From: Rhizobium deserti
GTDB taxonomy: Bacteria > Pseudomonadota > Alphaproteobacteria > Rhizobiales > Rhizobiaceae
DNA length: 64,000 nucleotides
Reading direction: 5' to 3'
NCBI RefSeq assembly: GCF_004358025.1
Contig: NZ_SMTL01000004.1
Span: 186,001 to 250,000 of the forward strand
A model generated the notes under the pieces. It was not told the DNA's origin. It saw nothing but the letters and a program-made list of their open reading frames with translations, and did not search any database. Below are positions 36,884 through 46,308 of the stretch, piece by piece; the stretch's first letter is position 1; each line of letters starts with the position of its first letter. The position numbers and the translations under genes were made by a program.

Positions 36884-37813
36884 TTACGACCAGCCTTCGA
36901 AGAAGCTGGTTCCTGCAACGGCCCGAACCGCATCGCCGGCCTGATGGCCCAAGGCACGCGCTTCCGCCCGGCGACCTTCAACCTCGATCGCATGCTCCTG
37001 TCGCCCGTCAGGCGTCAGGATAAGCCCGAAAAACTTCAGGTGATCGCCGTCGCACACCGCATAGCCGCCGATCGGCGTCCGACAGGATCCGTCGAGCGCT
37101 TCCAGAAAGGCACGTTCGCAGGATACCGCGTCGAAAGTCGGCGGGTCGTTGACAGGTTCCAAAAGGGCATCGATGCGCCGATCACCGATGCGGCTTTCAA
37201 TGCAAATGGCCCCTTGCGCCGGGGCGGGCGGGAAATCTGCGGGATCGAGCAGTTCCGTGATAACCTCTTCGCGGGAAAGGCGCTTCAGGCCGGCATAGGC
37301 CAGCAGGGTTGCGTCGGCATGCCCCTCATTCAGCTTGCGCAGCCGCGTGCCGACGGAGCCCCGCAGGATCTCCACCTTTATATCCGGGCGAATGCGGCGG
37401 ATCAGCGCCTGTCTCCTGAGAGAGGCAGTCCCGACGGTAGCGCCATCCGGCAGAGCCATAAGGGTCGGAGCCGTACGTCCGATCACGGCATCGCGAAAAT
37501 CTTCGCGGGGCAGATAAGCGGAAATATAAAGGCCTTCCGGAAGCTTGGTCGGCATGTCCTTGGAGGAATGCACGGCAAAGTCCAGCTGGCCGTCCGAAAG
37601 CTGCTCCTCCAGCTCCAGCGTGAACATCCCCTTGCCGCCGATCTCGCTGAGCGCTCGGTCGGTGACGCGATCACCGGTGGTGGACAGGATGACGACCTCG
37701 AACATTTCCTCGGGCAGGTTGTGGGCCGCCATCAGCCTCGCACGCGTTTCTGCAGCCTGGGCCAGCGCCAGTGGACTGCCGCGCGTGCCGATCCGGAAAG
37801 GTTTTGTTTGCAT
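36884..37813 (-). CDS. hemC: Hydroxymethylbilane synthase (porphobilinogen deaminase)
   Basis: 309-aa enzyme condensing four porphobilinogens into hydroxymethylbilane. The dipyrromethane cofactor is attached to Cys244 in [36 protein letters not shown] and [10 protein letters not shown] are also diagnostic. [12 protein letters not shown] at ATG 37813 matches the usual rhizobial start; ATG 37822 is an alternative. It leads hemC-hemD-mic60-hemY-terB and is divergent from tsaD with a 70-bp gap. Confidence 0.97.
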   Translation of the reverse strand: MQTKPFRIGTRGSPLALAQAAETRARLMAAHNLPEEMFEVVILSTTGDRVTDRALSEIGGKGMFTLELEEQLSDGQLDFAVHSSKDMPTKLPEGLYISAYLPREDFRDAVIGRTAPTLMALPDGATVGTASLRRQALIRRIRPDIKVEILRGSVGTRLRKLNEGHADATLLAYAGLKRLSREEVITELLDPADFPPAPAQGAICIESRIGDRRIDALLEPVNDPPTFDAVSCERAFLEALDGSCRTPIGGYAVCDGDHLKFFGLILTPDGRQEHAIEVEGRRAEARALGHQAGDAVRAVAGTSFFEGWS

Positions 37814-37883
37814 CCGTGTCATTCCATTGTTACCGGAGGCTTCGTAGACCGGTTTATCCAGCATCGCAATTATCGATAGGCCC

Positions 37884-38981
37884 ATGGCGACCTTTCTTCG
37901 CATCCTCGGCATTGAAACAAGCTGCGACGAAACTGCGGCGTCAGTCGTGGCGCGCCACGAAGACGGACGCGGCGAGGTCCTGTCGGATGTCGTCTTCTCG
38001 CAGCTGGACGAGCATAGCCTTTATGGCGGCGTAGTGCCCGAAATCGCCGCTCGTGCGCATGTCGAAGCGCTTGATGGTCTGATCGAGGAGGCGCTCCATC
38101 GCGCCGGCGTTTCGCTCGACGACGTGGATGCGGTTGCCGCAACTGCCGGACCTGGCCTGATCGGCGGCTTGATCGTCGGGCTGATGACGGCCAAGGCGAT
38201 CGCCCGGGCAGCAGGAAAGCCGTTATTAGCCATCAATCATCTGGAAGGCCATGCCTTGACGGCGCGGCTGACCGATGGCTTGTCCTTTCCTTATCTGATG
38301 CTGCTCGTTTCCGGCGGCCATACGCAGCTGGTGCTGGTGCGTGGCGTCGGGGAGTACGAGCGCTGGGGCACGACGATCGACGATGCGCTGGGCGAAGCCT
38401 TCGACAAGACGGCGAAGCTGCTTGGCCTGCCTTATCCCGGTGGCCCAGCTGTCGAGAAGGCGGCACAGACGGGTGATCCAGACCGTTTTTTATTTCCGCG
38501 CCCGCTGGTGGGGGAAGCGCGGCTGGACTTTTCCTTTTCCGGTCTGAAGACGGCGGTTCGGCAGGCAGCAACCGACATCGCGCCGCTGAGCGATCAGGAT
38601 GTCGCCGATATCTGCGCCTCCTTTCAGAAAGCGATCTCGCGCACCTTGAGGGACCGCGTCGGGCGCGGTCTGACGCGCTTTCAGCAGGAATTTGCTCATC
38701 TCGATGTGGATCGGGCGCTGGTCGTGGCGGGAGGCGTTGCTGCCAACCAGGAGATCCGACGGACGCTGCAGGCGCTGTGCATCGAGAATGGCTTCCGCTT
38801 CATTGCACCTCCGCTTCGGTTGTGCACCGACAATGCCGCCATGATCGCCTGGGCAGGCCTTGAACGACTGGCGGAGGACCTGCCCACCGACGGGTTGGAT
38901 GTGTCGCCGCGTTCCCGTTGGCCGCTGGATGCCCATGCCCAAACCTTGCTTGGTTCCGGGCGGCGGGGTGCCAAGGCATGA
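37884..38981 (+). CDS. tsaD: tRNA N6-adenosine threonylcarbamoyltransferase TsaD
   Basis: 365-aa ASKHA-fold enzyme that transfers threonylcarbamoyl to A37 of ANN-decoding tRNAs. [15 protein letters not shown] starts the protein; the metal-binding histidines are in [13 protein letters not shown] (HLEGH). Phosphate loops [11 protein letters not shown] and [10 protein letters not shown] are intact. It is divergent from hemC. The final four bases overlap the gpsA start (ATGA). Confidence 0.97.
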   Translation: MATFLRILGIETSCDETAASVVARHEDGRGEVLSDVVFSQLDEHSLYGGVVPEIAARAHVEALDGLIEEALHRAGVSLDDVDAVAATAGPGLIGGLIVGLMTAKAIARAAGKPLLAINHLEGHALTARLTDGLSFPYLMLLVSGGHTQLVLVRGVGEYERWGTTIDDALGEAFDKTAKLLGLPYPGGPAVEKAAQTGDPDRFLFPRPLVGEARLDFSFSGLKTAVRQAATDIAPLSDQDVADICASFQKAISRTLRDRVGRGLTRFQQEFAHLDVDRALVVAGGVAANQEIRRTLQALCIENGFRFIAPPLRLCTDNAAMIAWAGLERLAEDLPTDGLDVSPRSRWPLDAHAQTLLGSGRRGAKA

Positions 38982-39961
38982 GCGAGCAGATCGCCGTGGT
39001 CGGCGCCGGCGCTTTCGGCACCGCACTTGCCGCAGTGATGGCGCTTGAAGGTCGCCATCCCGTCACCCTCATCGGTCGCAATCCGCTTCTGATGAGCGAT
39101 CTGCGCGCAGACAGGGTCCACAACACCGCGCTTCCCGGCATTGTCCTGCCGGATGGTCTGCAATTTTCGGCCGAGCCGGATGCCCTGCGGGAAGCAAGCA
39201 TCGTGTTGTTTGCGATGCCTTCACAGGCGCAGGTGGATGCAGGCCGACATTACGGCCCTTATCTCAGCGAGCAAGCCACCGTCGTCACCTGCGCCAAGGG
39301 AATAGACAGATTCTCCGGCCGCCTGCTGACCGAGGTCCTGGAAGCCGAACTTTCGCTCCATGCCGTGGCCGCTCTTTCCGGTCCAGGCTTCGCTGCGGAT
39401 ATCGCCCACGGTCTTCCGACCGCCATGGCGATCGCGGCTGCAGATCAGCCCCTTGCCGAGCGGCTTGCCAATGCGCTGTCGGGTCGCAGCTTCCGGCTCT
39501 ACGCTTCCACCGACCGGTTGGGCGTGCAGCTCGGCGGGGCGCTCAAGAACGTGCTGGCCATCGCCTGCGGCATTGTCGAGGGAGCCGGCTTGGGAGAATC
39601 GGCGCGGGCTGCCTTGATCTCGCGTGGGCTTGCGGAAATGTCGCGGCTGATCGAGGCCATGGGCGGCAATGCCGATACGGTCCGCGGACTGTCCGGCCTC
39701 GGCGATCTCGTTCTGACCGGCACCAGCCACCAGTCGCGCAACCTGCGCTTCGGTATCGCGCTCGGAAAAGGCGGGCCAGCCCGTTCGGCTGGCGGACCAT
39801 TGGTAGAGGGTGCGTTTGCGGCATCCGTCGCGGCGAAGCTAGGGGCGCAGCATGGGGTGGACCTGCCGGTCACCGAAGCGGTTGCCGATATCATCGACGG
39901 TCGGCTCGACGTCCGCTCCGCCATGGAGCGGCTGATGACGCGTCCGATCACCACCGAATAA
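38978..39961 (+). CDS. gpsA: Glycerol-3-phosphate dehydrogenase [NAD(P)+]
   Basis: 327-aa soluble enzyme that reduces dihydroxyacetone phosphate to sn-glycerol 3-phosphate for phospholipid synthesis. Rossmann motif [12 protein letters not shown] (residues 6-17), CAKGI, the [19 protein letters not shown] segment and catalytic lysine in [17 protein letters not shown]. It starts MSEQIAVV at ATG 38978, overlapping the tsaD stop, which suggests translational coupling. Confidence 0.96.
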   Translation: MSEQIAVVGAGAFGTALAAVMALEGRHPVTLIGRNPLLMSDLRADRVHNTALPGIVLPDGLQFSAEPDALREASIVLFAMPSQAQVDAGRHYGPYLSEQATVVTCAKGIDRFSGRLLTEVLEAELSLHAVAALSGPGFAADIAHGLPTAMAIAAADQPLAERLANALSGRSFRLYASTDRLGVQLGGALKNVLAIACGIVEGAGLGESARAALISRGLAEMSRLIEAMGGNADTVRGLSGLGDLVLTGTSHQSRNLRFGIALGKGGPARSAGGPLVEGAFAASVAAKLGAQHGVDLPVTEAVADIIDGRLDVRSAMERLMTRPITTE

Positions 39962-39982
39962 GTTCATCCAAGGAGAGATTTC

Positions 39983-40276
39983 ATGCTGTTTGCCTTTCTA
40001 TGCACAGACAAGCCCGGCCATTTGAACCTCCGGATGGAGACCCGTCCAACGCATTTGGAGCATCTCAACAAGCTGAACGAGGCCGGCAGTTTGAAGTTCG
40101 CAGGCCCGTTCCTGGATGATGACGGCAAGCCGAATGGCAGCCTTGTCGTCGTCGATGCACAAGACATGGCCGCAGCGCGCGCACTGGCCGAGGCTGATCC
40201 CTACTATCTCGCCGGCCTCTTCGAGAAGGTCGAGGTCAAGGCCTGGAACTGGACCATCAACAAGCCGGCGGAGTGA
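39983..40276 (+). CDS. YciI-like protein
   Basis: 97-aa protein of the YciI family (small dimeric alpha/beta ferredoxin-like fold). Conserved features: a histidine in RPTHLEHLNKLNEAGSLKFAGPF and the acidic stretch VDAQDMAAARALAEADPY. YciI of Haemophilus has been suggested to be an enzyme but its reaction is unclear. It sits in the tsaD-gpsA operon, 21 bp after gpsA and 8 bp before the EVE gene. Confidence 0.92.
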   Translation: MLFAFLCTDKPGHLNLRMETRPTHLEHLNKLNEAGSLKFAGPFLDDDGKPNGSLVVVDAQDMAAARALAEADPYYLAGLFEKVEVKAWNWTINKPAE

Positions 40277-40284
40277 AGCGATCC

Positions 40285-40725
40285 ATGGCCTATTGGCTTT
40301 ACAAGTCCGAGCCCTCGGCCTGGTCCTGGGAGCAGCAGAAGGCTGCCAGGACCAAGGGCACTGAGTGGACCGGAGTGCGCAATTATCTGGCACGCAACAA
40401 CATGCGGGCCATGAAAATCGGCGACAAGGGGTTCTTCTATCACTCTAACGACGGTCTGGAGATCGTCGGGATTGTCGAAGTCTGCGCCTTGTCGCATCCG
40501 GACTCGAGCGCCAAGGGCGATCCCAAATGGGATTGCGTCGACATTCGCGCCGTCATGGACATGCCGACGCCGGTGACGCTGAAGGACATCAAGGCCAATC
40601 CGAAGTTCGAGAAGATGTCGCTGGTAACGTCCATGCGGCTTTCCGTGCAGCCGGTAACGGATGAGGAATATCTGGAAATCTGCAGGCTCGGAGGTCTCGA
40701 CAGCCCGCCGCGTTCGCCTGGCTGA
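40285..40725 (+). CDS. EVE domain-containing protein
   Basis: 146-aa single-domain protein of the EVE/PUA-like superfamily (human THYN1 type). Start MAYWLYKSEPSAWSWE, then TEWTGVRNYLARNNMRAMKIGDKGFFYHS in the binding core (quoted parts WTGVRNYLARNNM and GDKGFFYHSN) and IVGIVEVC. EVE domains are thought to bind modified nucleobases; free-standing versions are widespread in alphaproteobacteria. ATG 40285 gives the family start; a GTG at 40273 overlaps the yciI stop. Part of the tsaD operon. Confidence 0.92.
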   Translation: MAYWLYKSEPSAWSWEQQKAARTKGTEWTGVRNYLARNNMRAMKIGDKGFFYHSNDGLEIVGIVEVCALSHPDSSAKGDPKWDCVDIRAVMDMPTPVTLKDIKANPKFEKMSLVTSMRLSVQPVTDEEYLEICRLGGLDSPPRSPG

Positions 40726-40732
40726 GCCGATC

Positions 40733-41377
40733 TTGAAGACCAATCCCGAAACCTTCATCCTTGAAAACACAGAGCTGATCGCGCCGCCGCATGTGCCGGA
40801 AATTCGGCTGCATCTGGCGAGCGAAGCCCACGCTCTGTGGCATAAGACGGAGGAGGAGCTGGAGGAGATCGGCCTGCCGCCACCTTTCTGGGCCTTTGCC
40901 TGGGCCGGTGGCCAGGGGCTCGCCCGCTATGTCCTGGATCATCCGGAAGTGGTGTCGGGCAAGCGTGTTCTGGATTTTGCCAGCGGCTCAGGATTGGTCG
41001 CGATTGCGGCTAGGCTCGCTGGGGCAACGGAGGTTCTGGCCGCCGATATCGATCCCTGGGCCAGCACTGCAGTGGCCCTCAATGCCAACGATAATCAGGT
41101 CGATATCGGGTTTACCGGCAATAACCTGATCGGTCAGCCTGTCGATGCGGATGTCGTGCTCGCGGGGGATGTTTTCTATGATCGCGATTTTGCCGAGGCA
41201 CTGGTTCCGTGGTTTTCGGAACTGGCCACTGCCGGAAAGCTGGTCCTGGTCGGCGATCCCGGCCGCAGCTATTGTCCAAAGGACAGGCTCGATCAGGTTG
41301 CCGTCTACCAGGTGCCGGTGACGCGGGCATTGGAGGATGGCGAAATCAAGAAGACCACGGTGTGGCGCTTCGTTTAA
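40733..41377 (+). CDS. Class I SAM-dependent methyltransferase (nicotinamide N-methylase-like, COG3897)
   Basis: 214-aa methyltransferase. VLDFASGSGLVAIAA is motif I (SAM binding), VLAADIDPWAS motif II, VVLAGDVFYD motif IV. The EIRLHLASEAHALWHKTEEE and LPPPFWAFAWAGGQGLARY segments before motif I identify the COG3897 group, related to protein-lysine methyltransferases of the ETFB-KMT/EFM7 type. The likely start is TTG 40733, 7 bp after the EVE stop; there is no in-frame ATG at that point and the Shine-Dalgarno is weak. Stop codon overlaps that of the next gene. Confidence 0.87.
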   Translation: MKTNPETFILENTELIAPPHVPEIRLHLASEAHALWHKTEEELEEIGLPPPFWAFAWAGGQGLARYVLDHPEVVSGKRVLDFASGSGLVAIAARLAGATEVLAADIDPWASTAVALNANDNQVDIGFTGNNLIGQPVDADVVLAGDVFYDRDFAEALVPWFSELATAGKLVLVGDPGRSYCPKDRLDQVAVYQVPVTRALEDGEIKKTTVWRFV

Positions 41378-41874
41378 CGGCCGCCTCGAATGACGCAGAC
41401 GCCGTGCTCATAAGAGCATCCATTGCTTGGCGGATATTGATCTTCATCCAGACGGTTGTCGACATGGATGATCTTGGCGCGCGGCGCCAGCCGAACGAGA
41501 TTTTCCTGATAAAGATCCCAATATGCCTGGTCACGCAGGAAATAGGTTCCGCTGGCGTATGGAGAGAAAGCCTCACCGTTGGTGCGGTCATAGGCCCGGA
41601 CCTGACGGGTTCGCGTAAATGAGCTCCCAGCCAAATGGTCCATCCGTCTGATCCTCGGAGGGCGGTTCCGATGCCGGTCGCCGTGCCGATCCCACCGATT
41701 GTTCTCCACAAAATGACGGCGGTGCCGGTTAGACAGGAGGTTGCCGCCATGGGTGCCGATAACCGTTTGGGGGCGATGGTGGTTGTGATGCGGGCGTTCG
41801 CCGGCTACGGCGCCGGAAGCGAAGATCAGGCAGCCGAGAGCAAGAAGAACAGGCTTGATGCGATTCGCGATCAT
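41374..41874 (-). CDS. Hypothetical secreted His/Arg-rich protein
   Basis: 166-aa protein I do not recognise by family. Signal peptide at residues 1-24 (MIANRIKPVLLALGCLIFAS then GAVAG). The mature N terminus is strongly basic and histidine-rich (ERPHHNHHRPQ, SNRHRRHFVENNR, DRHGDRHRNRPPRIRR), followed by a more ordinary C-terminal half (TYFLRDQAYWDLYQENLVRL, then two cysteines in NGCSYEHGVCVIRGGR). The HHNHH cluster could bind metal. ATG 41874 is preferred over 41892 because the signal peptide starts there. A full CtrA-like site lies just upstream. Confidence 0.75.
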   Translation of the reverse strand: MIANRIKPVLLALGCLIFASGAVAGERPHHNHHRPQTVIGTHGGNLLSNRHRRHFVENNRWDRHGDRHRNRPPRIRRMDHLAGSSFTRTRQVRAYDRTNGEAFSPYASGTYFLRDQAYWDLYQENLVRLAPRAKIIHVDNRLDEDQYPPSNGCSYEHGVCVIRGGR

Positions 41875-41896
41875 GGCGGACTCCGGAGACAACAGG

Positions 41897-41912
41897 TTAA
41901 CGAAAGGTTAAC
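41897..41912 (-). promoter_or_regulatory. Perfect CtrA-type binding site TTAA-N7-TTAAC
   Basis: TTAA (41897-41900), seven bases, TTAA (41908-41911) plus C; as the site is palindromic it matches the CtrA consensus on both strands. It lies 23-38 bp upstream of the start of the His-rich secreted protein gene, in its promoter region. The sdhC start is about 250 bp away on the other strand. CtrA is the cell-cycle master regulator of alphaproteobacteria. Confidence 0.5.
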
Positions 41913-42083
41913 ATCATTTGGTGCCGTCCAGCTCCACGGCAACGAATTCTTTGCGATTTATGGTTAATAAGACTGATCTACCTGAGACGAAGCAGCGGTT
42001 GGAAGACACAATCGATTAAATTTCGAAAGGCCTTTAATAGTTCTTGTCGTCCGACATCCGTAAGATTAAACCAGCCCGATGAT

Positions 42084-42115
42084 GCAATGCACATATCTTC
42101 CGCACCGTGCATTGC
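42084..42115 (+). repeat. Perfect 9-bp inverted repeat in the sdhC leader
   Basis: GCAATGCAC (42084-42092) pairs with GTGCATTGC (42107-42115) across a 14-base loop, 45-76 bp upstream of sdhC. It could be a dimeric regulator site for the sdh operon or a leader hairpin. No T-tract follows directly; a small AGGC-TTTT-GCCT hairpin lies just after (42117-42128). Confidence 0.45.
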
Positions 42116-42159
42116 CAGGCTTTTGCCTTTGACACTGCATACGACGCCGCGAGGTTATG

Positions 42160-42552
42160 ATGGCGAATGTGACGAACAACCGGCCCCTGTCGCCGCATCT
42201 ACAAATCTACAAATTCATTCCAACGATGGCCATGTCGATCGTCCACCGGATCACCGGCGGAGCGCTCTACGTCGGAACCCTCCTTGTTGCCGCCTGGCTT
42301 ATTGCCGCGGCATCGGGGGAAGAGCATTTCAACCGCGTCAACTGGCTGTTCGGATCGATCGTCGGAAAGCTGGTGTTGTTCGGCTATACCTGGGCCATCA
42401 TCCACCATCTTTTCGGCGGCCTGCGGCACATCATGTGGGATCTGGGATACGGCTTCGAGAAGGAACTCTCGACCAAGCTGGCAAAGGCCAATCTCGTGCT
42501 ATCCATCGCCCTGACCATCATTGTTTGGGCGATCGTGCTGGTCATTCGCTGA
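42160..42552 (+). CDS. sdhC: Succinate dehydrogenase cytochrome b556 subunit
   Basis: 130-aa membrane anchor of complex II that binds heme b and ubiquinone. The N terminus has RPLSPHLQIYK and the signature SIVHRITGGALY (about residues 25-36); the heme-ligand region is IIHHLFGGLRHIMWD. Three transmembrane helices. ATG 42160 is preferred over 42157 because GAGG then has a 5-base spacer. First gene of sdhCDAB; a 285-bp region upstream holds its promoter. Confidence 0.95.
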   Translation: MANVTNNRPLSPHLQIYKFIPTMAMSIVHRITGGALYVGTLLVAAWLIAAASGEEHFNRVNWLFGSIVGKLVLFGYTWAIIHHLFGGLRHIMWDLGYGFEKELSTKLAKANLVLSIALTIIVWAIVLVIR

Positions 42553-42563
42553 GGAGATAGAAC

Positions 42564-42944
42564 ATGGACATGCGTACTCCCCTCGGCAAGGTTCGCGGAC
42601 TCGGCTCGGCCAAGAGCGGCACTGAGCATTTCTGGCGCGTTCGCACCACATCGGTGGCGCTCGTGCCTTTGATGCTGTTCTACATCGTCTTTCTGGTGCT
42701 TTACGCCGGCAGGCCCTATGCGGATGTGGTGTCGGCGCTCGCCAATCCCTTCGTCGCGACCATCAATGCGCTGACGATCATCGCTTCCGTCATCCACATG
42801 CGTCTGGGCATGGAAGAGATCATCCAGGACTATATCCACTCAGAAATCATGAAGATCGTCCTGATGATCCTCAACGCTTCCTTTTCCATCGCGATCGGTG
42901 GCCTCTGTCTTGTCGCCGCTCTGAAAATCGCTTTCGCAGGATAA
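42564..42944 (+). CDS. sdhD: Succinate dehydrogenase membrane anchor subunit SdhD
   Basis: 126-aa second anchor of complex II. The sequence has three transmembrane helices (about 33-53, 62-80, 95-123), and [15 protein letters not shown] carries the conserved His and the D-Y pair at the quinone/heme site. It follows sdhC by 11 bp with GAGGAGATAG-type Shine-Dalgarno before ATG 42564. Confidence 0.93.
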   Translation: MDMRTPLGKVRGLGSAKSGTEHFWRVRTTSVALVPLMLFYIVFLVLYAGRPYADVVSALANPFVATINALTIIASVIHMRLGMEEIIQDYIHSEIMKIVLMILNASFSIAIGGLCLVAALKIAFAG

Positions 42945-42951
42945 TCCCGTT

Positions 42952-44793
42952 ATGGCATCCGTCACACCCATTGCCCAGACCGGCAAGGCCTACACTTATG
43001 TCGACCATTCCTATGACGTGATCGTCGTCGGCGCCGGCGGCGCTGGCCTGCGCGCCACGCTGGGCATGGCCGAACAAGGCTTTAAGACTGCCTGCATCAC
43101 CAAGGTTTTCCCGACGCGCTCCCATACGGTTGCCGCCCAGGGCGGCATCGCAGCCTCGCTGCAGAACATGACGCCGGATAGCTGGCAGTGGCATCTCTAC
43201 GACACGGTCAAGGGCTCTGACTGGCTCGGCGATGTCGACGCCATGCAGTACATGGTCATGGAAGCGCCCAAGGCCGTCTATGAACTCGAACATTACGGCG
43301 TGCCGTTCTCGCGGAATGAGGAAGGCAAGATCTACCAGCGGCCGTTTGGCGGCCACATGCAGAATTTCGGTGCCGGCCCACCGGTGCAGCGCACCTGCGC
43401 CGCGGCAGACCGAACCGGCCATGCCATCCTGCACACGCTCTACGGTCAGTCGCTCAAGAACAACGCGGAATTCTTCATTGAGTATTTCGCGCTCGACCTG
43501 ATCATGTCGGATGACGGCCGCTGCACCGGCGTCGTTGCCTGGAACCTCGACGACGGCACGATCCATCGCTTCTCCGCCAAGATGGTGGTGCTGGCGACCG
43601 GCGGCTATGGCCGTGCTTATTTTTCGGCGACCTCGGCCCATACCTGCACCGGTGATGGTGGCGGTATGGTGGCTCGCGCCGGTCTTCCCTTGCAGGACAT
43701 GGAATTCGTGCAGTTCCATCCGACGGGCATCTACGGTTCGGGCTGTCTGATTACCGAAGGCGCGCGTGGCGAAGGCGGCTACCTCGTCAACTCCGAGGGC
43801 GAGCGCTTCATGGAGCGTTATGCGCCCTCGGCCAAGGACCTCGCTTCGCGCGACGTCGTGTCGCGCTGCATGACGCTGGAAATCCGCGAAGGTCGCGGCG
43901 TCGGCAAGAACAAGGACCACATCTTCCTGCACCTCGACCATCTCGATCCGGCCGTTCTGCACGAGCGCCTGCCGGGCATTTCCGAGAGCGCCAAGATCTT
44001 CGCCGGCGTCGACGTGACCCGCGAGCCCATCCCGGTGCTGCCGACCGTGCATTATAACATGGGTGGCATTCCGACCAATTTCTGGGGCGAAGTGCTGAAT
44101 GCTGATTCAAGCAATCCGGAACGTCTGCTGCCGGGCCTTATGGCTGTCGGCGAAGCAGGCTGCGCCTCCGTGCATGGCGCCAACCGGCTCGGCTCCAACT
44201 CGCTGATCGACCTTGTCGTCTTCGGACGTGCTGCCGCCATGCGGGCAGGGGAAGTGATCAACAGGGCAGAGCCTATCCCGGCCCTTAATATTGCAGCCTG
44301 CGACCGGATCATGGATCGCTTCGACGGCCTGCGGCACGCGAGCGGGGCAACCCCAACGGCCGTGCTGCGCGACAAGATGCAGCGCACCATGCAGGAGGAC
44401 GCCGCCGTCTTCCGCACCCAGGAATCGCTGGAATCCGGCTGTCGCCGCATTTCCGAGGTCTGGAGCGAGTTGAAGGATATCAAGGTTACGGACCGCTCGA
44501 TGATCTGGAATTCGGATCTGGTCGAGACGCTGGAATTGCACAATCTGATGGCGAACGCCATCACCACCGTTTATGGCGCCGAAGCCCGCAAGGAAAGCCG
44601 CGGCTCCCACGCTCGCGAAGATTATACGTCCGGACCTTTTGCGGGCCGCGACGACGAGAACTGGCGCAAGCATACGCTGGCCTGGGTGAACGCGGCGGGC
44701 GACGTCAAGCTGGACTACCGCCCTGTTCACACCGAGCTCATTGCCGAAGGCATCGATCCGCAAAAGATCGAGCCCAAGGCACGCGTCTATTGA
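42952..44793 (+). CDS. sdhA: Succinate dehydrogenase flavoprotein subunit
   Basis: 613-aa catalytic subunit oxidising succinate to fumarate. FAD-binding [21 protein letters not shown], the covalent-FAD histidine in [12 protein letters not shown], and active-site regions [21 protein letters not shown] and [10 protein letters not shown] are present. Seven bases follow sdhD. Full length. Confidence 0.98.
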   Translation: MASVTPIAQTGKAYTYVDHSYDVIVVGAGGAGLRATLGMAEQGFKTACITKVFPTRSHTVAAQGGIAASLQNMTPDSWQWHLYDTVKGSDWLGDVDAMQYMVMEAPKAVYELEHYGVPFSRNEEGKIYQRPFGGHMQNFGAGPPVQRTCAAADRTGHAILHTLYGQSLKNNAEFFIEYFALDLIMSDDGRCTGVVAWNLDDGTIHRFSAKMVVLATGGYGRAYFSATSAHTCTGDGGGMVARAGLPLQDMEFVQFHPTGIYGSGCLITEGARGEGGYLVNSEGERFMERYAPSAKDLASRDVVSRCMTLEIREGRGVGKNKDHIFLHLDHLDPAVLHERLPGISESAKIFAGVDVTREPIPVLPTVHYNMGGIPTNFWGEVLNADSSNPERLLPGLMAVGEAGCASVHGANRLGSNSLIDLVVFGRAAAMRAGEVINRAEPIPALNIAACDRIMDRFDGLRHASGATPTAVLRDKMQRTMQEDAAVFRTQESLESGCRRISEVWSELKDIKVTDRSMIWNSDLVETLELHNLMANAITTVYGAEARKESRGSHAREDYTSGPFAGRDDENWRKHTLAWVNAAGDVKLDYRPVHTELIAEGIDPQKIEPKARVY

Positions 44794-44810
44794 TCTGAGG
44801 GAACTGAACC

Positions 44811-45590
44811 ATGGTTGAACTCGCTCTCCCCAAGAACTCTCAGATGACCGAAGGCAAGGTCTGGCCGAAGCCGGCCGGAGCTCAGAATGTTCGGGAGTTC
44901 CGGATTTATCGCTGGAGCCCGGATGACGGCCAGAACCCGCGGATCGATACCTTCTATATCGATATCGACGACTGCGGCCCAATGGTGCTCGACGGTCTTC
45001 TCTACATCAAGAACAATATCGATCCGACGCTGACGCTTCGCCGCTCCTGCCGTGAAGGCATCTGCGGATCCTGCGCCATGAATATCGATGGGTCCAACAC
45101 GCTCGCCTGCACCAAGGGCATGGATGATGTGAAGGGGACGGTGAAAGTTTACCCCCTGCCGCATCTGCCGGTGGTCAAGGATCTCGTGCCCGATCTCACA
45201 AATTTCTATGCTCAGCACCGCTCCATCGAGCCCTGGCTGAAAACGGTGTCGCCGCCGCCGGCGAAGGAGTGGAAGCAGAGCCATGACGATCGTCAGAAGC
45301 TCGACGGTCTCTACGAATGCATTCTGTGTGCCTGCTGCTCGACCTCCTGTCCGAGCTATTGGTGGAACGGCGACCGTTATCTCGGTCCAGCTGTTCTCCT
45401 GCAGGCTTATCGCTGGCTCATCGATTCCAGAGATGAAGCCAAGGGCGAGCGCCTCGACAATCTCGAGGATCCGTTCCGTCTTTACCGCTGCCACACGATC
45501 ATGAACTGCGCGCAGACCTGTCCGAAGGGCCTCAACCCGGCCAAGGCGATTGCGGAGATCAAGAAGATGATGATCGAGCGCCGCGTTTAG
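44811..45590 (+). CDS. sdhB: Succinate dehydrogenase iron-sulfur subunit
   Basis: 259-aa electron-transfer subunit of complex II. 2Fe-2S cluster [12 protein letters not shown] plus a later Cys in TLACTKG; 4Fe-4S/3Fe-4S cysteines in [18 protein letters not shown] and [17 protein letters not shown]. Last gene of sdhCDAB. I see no strong terminator in the 157 bp that follow. Confidence 0.98.
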   Translation: MVELALPKNSQMTEGKVWPKPAGAQNVREFRIYRWSPDDGQNPRIDTFYIDIDDCGPMVLDGLLYIKNNIDPTLTLRRSCREGICGSCAMNIDGSNTLACTKGMDDVKGTVKVYPLPHLPVVKDLVPDLTNFYAQHRSIEPWLKTVSPPPAKEWKQSHDDRQKLDGLYECILCACCSTSCPSYWWNGDRYLGPAVLLQAYRWLIDSRDEAKGERLDNLEDPFRLYRCHTIMNCAQTCPKGLNPAKAIAEIKKMMIERRV

Positions 45591-45747
45591 GCGCTTGATC
45601 CTCGCGTTGCGGGTATCGCGTCCGGAACGCGCCTTCTTCGCGAGCACGAATTGTTCCACCACGACTTGATTAACCGCATTGCTTTACGATAATTCGGTCC
45701 CAATTCAGTGGCACGTGTGGCTGACAAAGACTGAAAGCAGGAGTTGG

Positions 45748-46284
45748 ATGATGCAGTTCAGATGTTTGGCGACAGGCTTGGTACTTGCTATGGCACTCGC
45801 CGGCTGCCAGCGCACCTCTTCCAGCCCTTATAGCGACCTGCCATCCCAGCCTGCTCCGCTCCAGGCGCAACCGGTTCCTTCCGTCCAAGGCAGCCAATTG
45901 CCGCCGCCCGGCGCCGCCGGGCAGTCGCAATATCCGACAGCACCGCAGGGTAGCCAAAACATGGCGGCACTCGATCCCAATGCCGCGGCTCCCGGAAGCG
46001 CCTTGGACATCAAGAAGGAAACCATGGTCGGCAATTGGCGTGTTTCCAATGGCGGCTCGTCCTGCGACATGTTTTTGACGCTGACCAATCTCGGCGGCGG
46101 CTCGCGCGGCGGTACCCGCGGATGTGCCGGCGAACTCACCACGATGGGTTCCTGGGATGTGTCCGGCAAGACGGTGCAGTTCAAGAACCGCGCCGGCGAC
46201 GTCATCGGCCGCGTCTACAAGAGCGCCGACAACCGCTACGACGGAACATTGAATTCCGGAACCCCGGTCAGCCTCAGCCGCTAA
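45748..46284 (+). CDS. Omp19-like outer-membrane lipoprotein (AprI/Inh protease-inhibitor family)
   Basis: 178-aa lipoprotein: signal [20 protein letters not shown] with Cys20 as the lipidated residue, a proline/serine/glutamine-rich linker (about 22-85) and a C-terminal beta-barrel Inh domain (about 90-178, [38 protein letters not shown]). Brucella Omp19 of this type inhibits host proteases. AGGAG upstream fits ATG 45748 or 45751. Between sdhB and zapE. Confidence 0.87.
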   Translation: MMQFRCLATGLVLAMALAGCQRTSSSPYSDLPSQPAPLQAQPVPSVQGSQLPPPGAAGQSQYPTAPQGSQNMAALDPNAAAPGSALDIKKETMVGNWRVSNGGSSCDMFLTLTNLGGGSRGGTRGCAGELTTMGSWDVSGKTVQFKNRAGDVIGRVYKSADNRYDGTLNSGTPVSLSR

Positions 46285-46308
46285 AGCCTAGCGGCGGAGG
46301 GCGTCCGG

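Noticed and set aside
40285..40725. EVE-domain gene as part of a restriction or antiphage system
   Set aside because: It is a single-domain protein in the tsaD-gpsA housekeeping operon without nuclease or McrB-type partners.
42871..44052. Long antisense frame inside sdhA
   Set aside because: Shadow of sdhA; composition follows the complementary codons of that gene.
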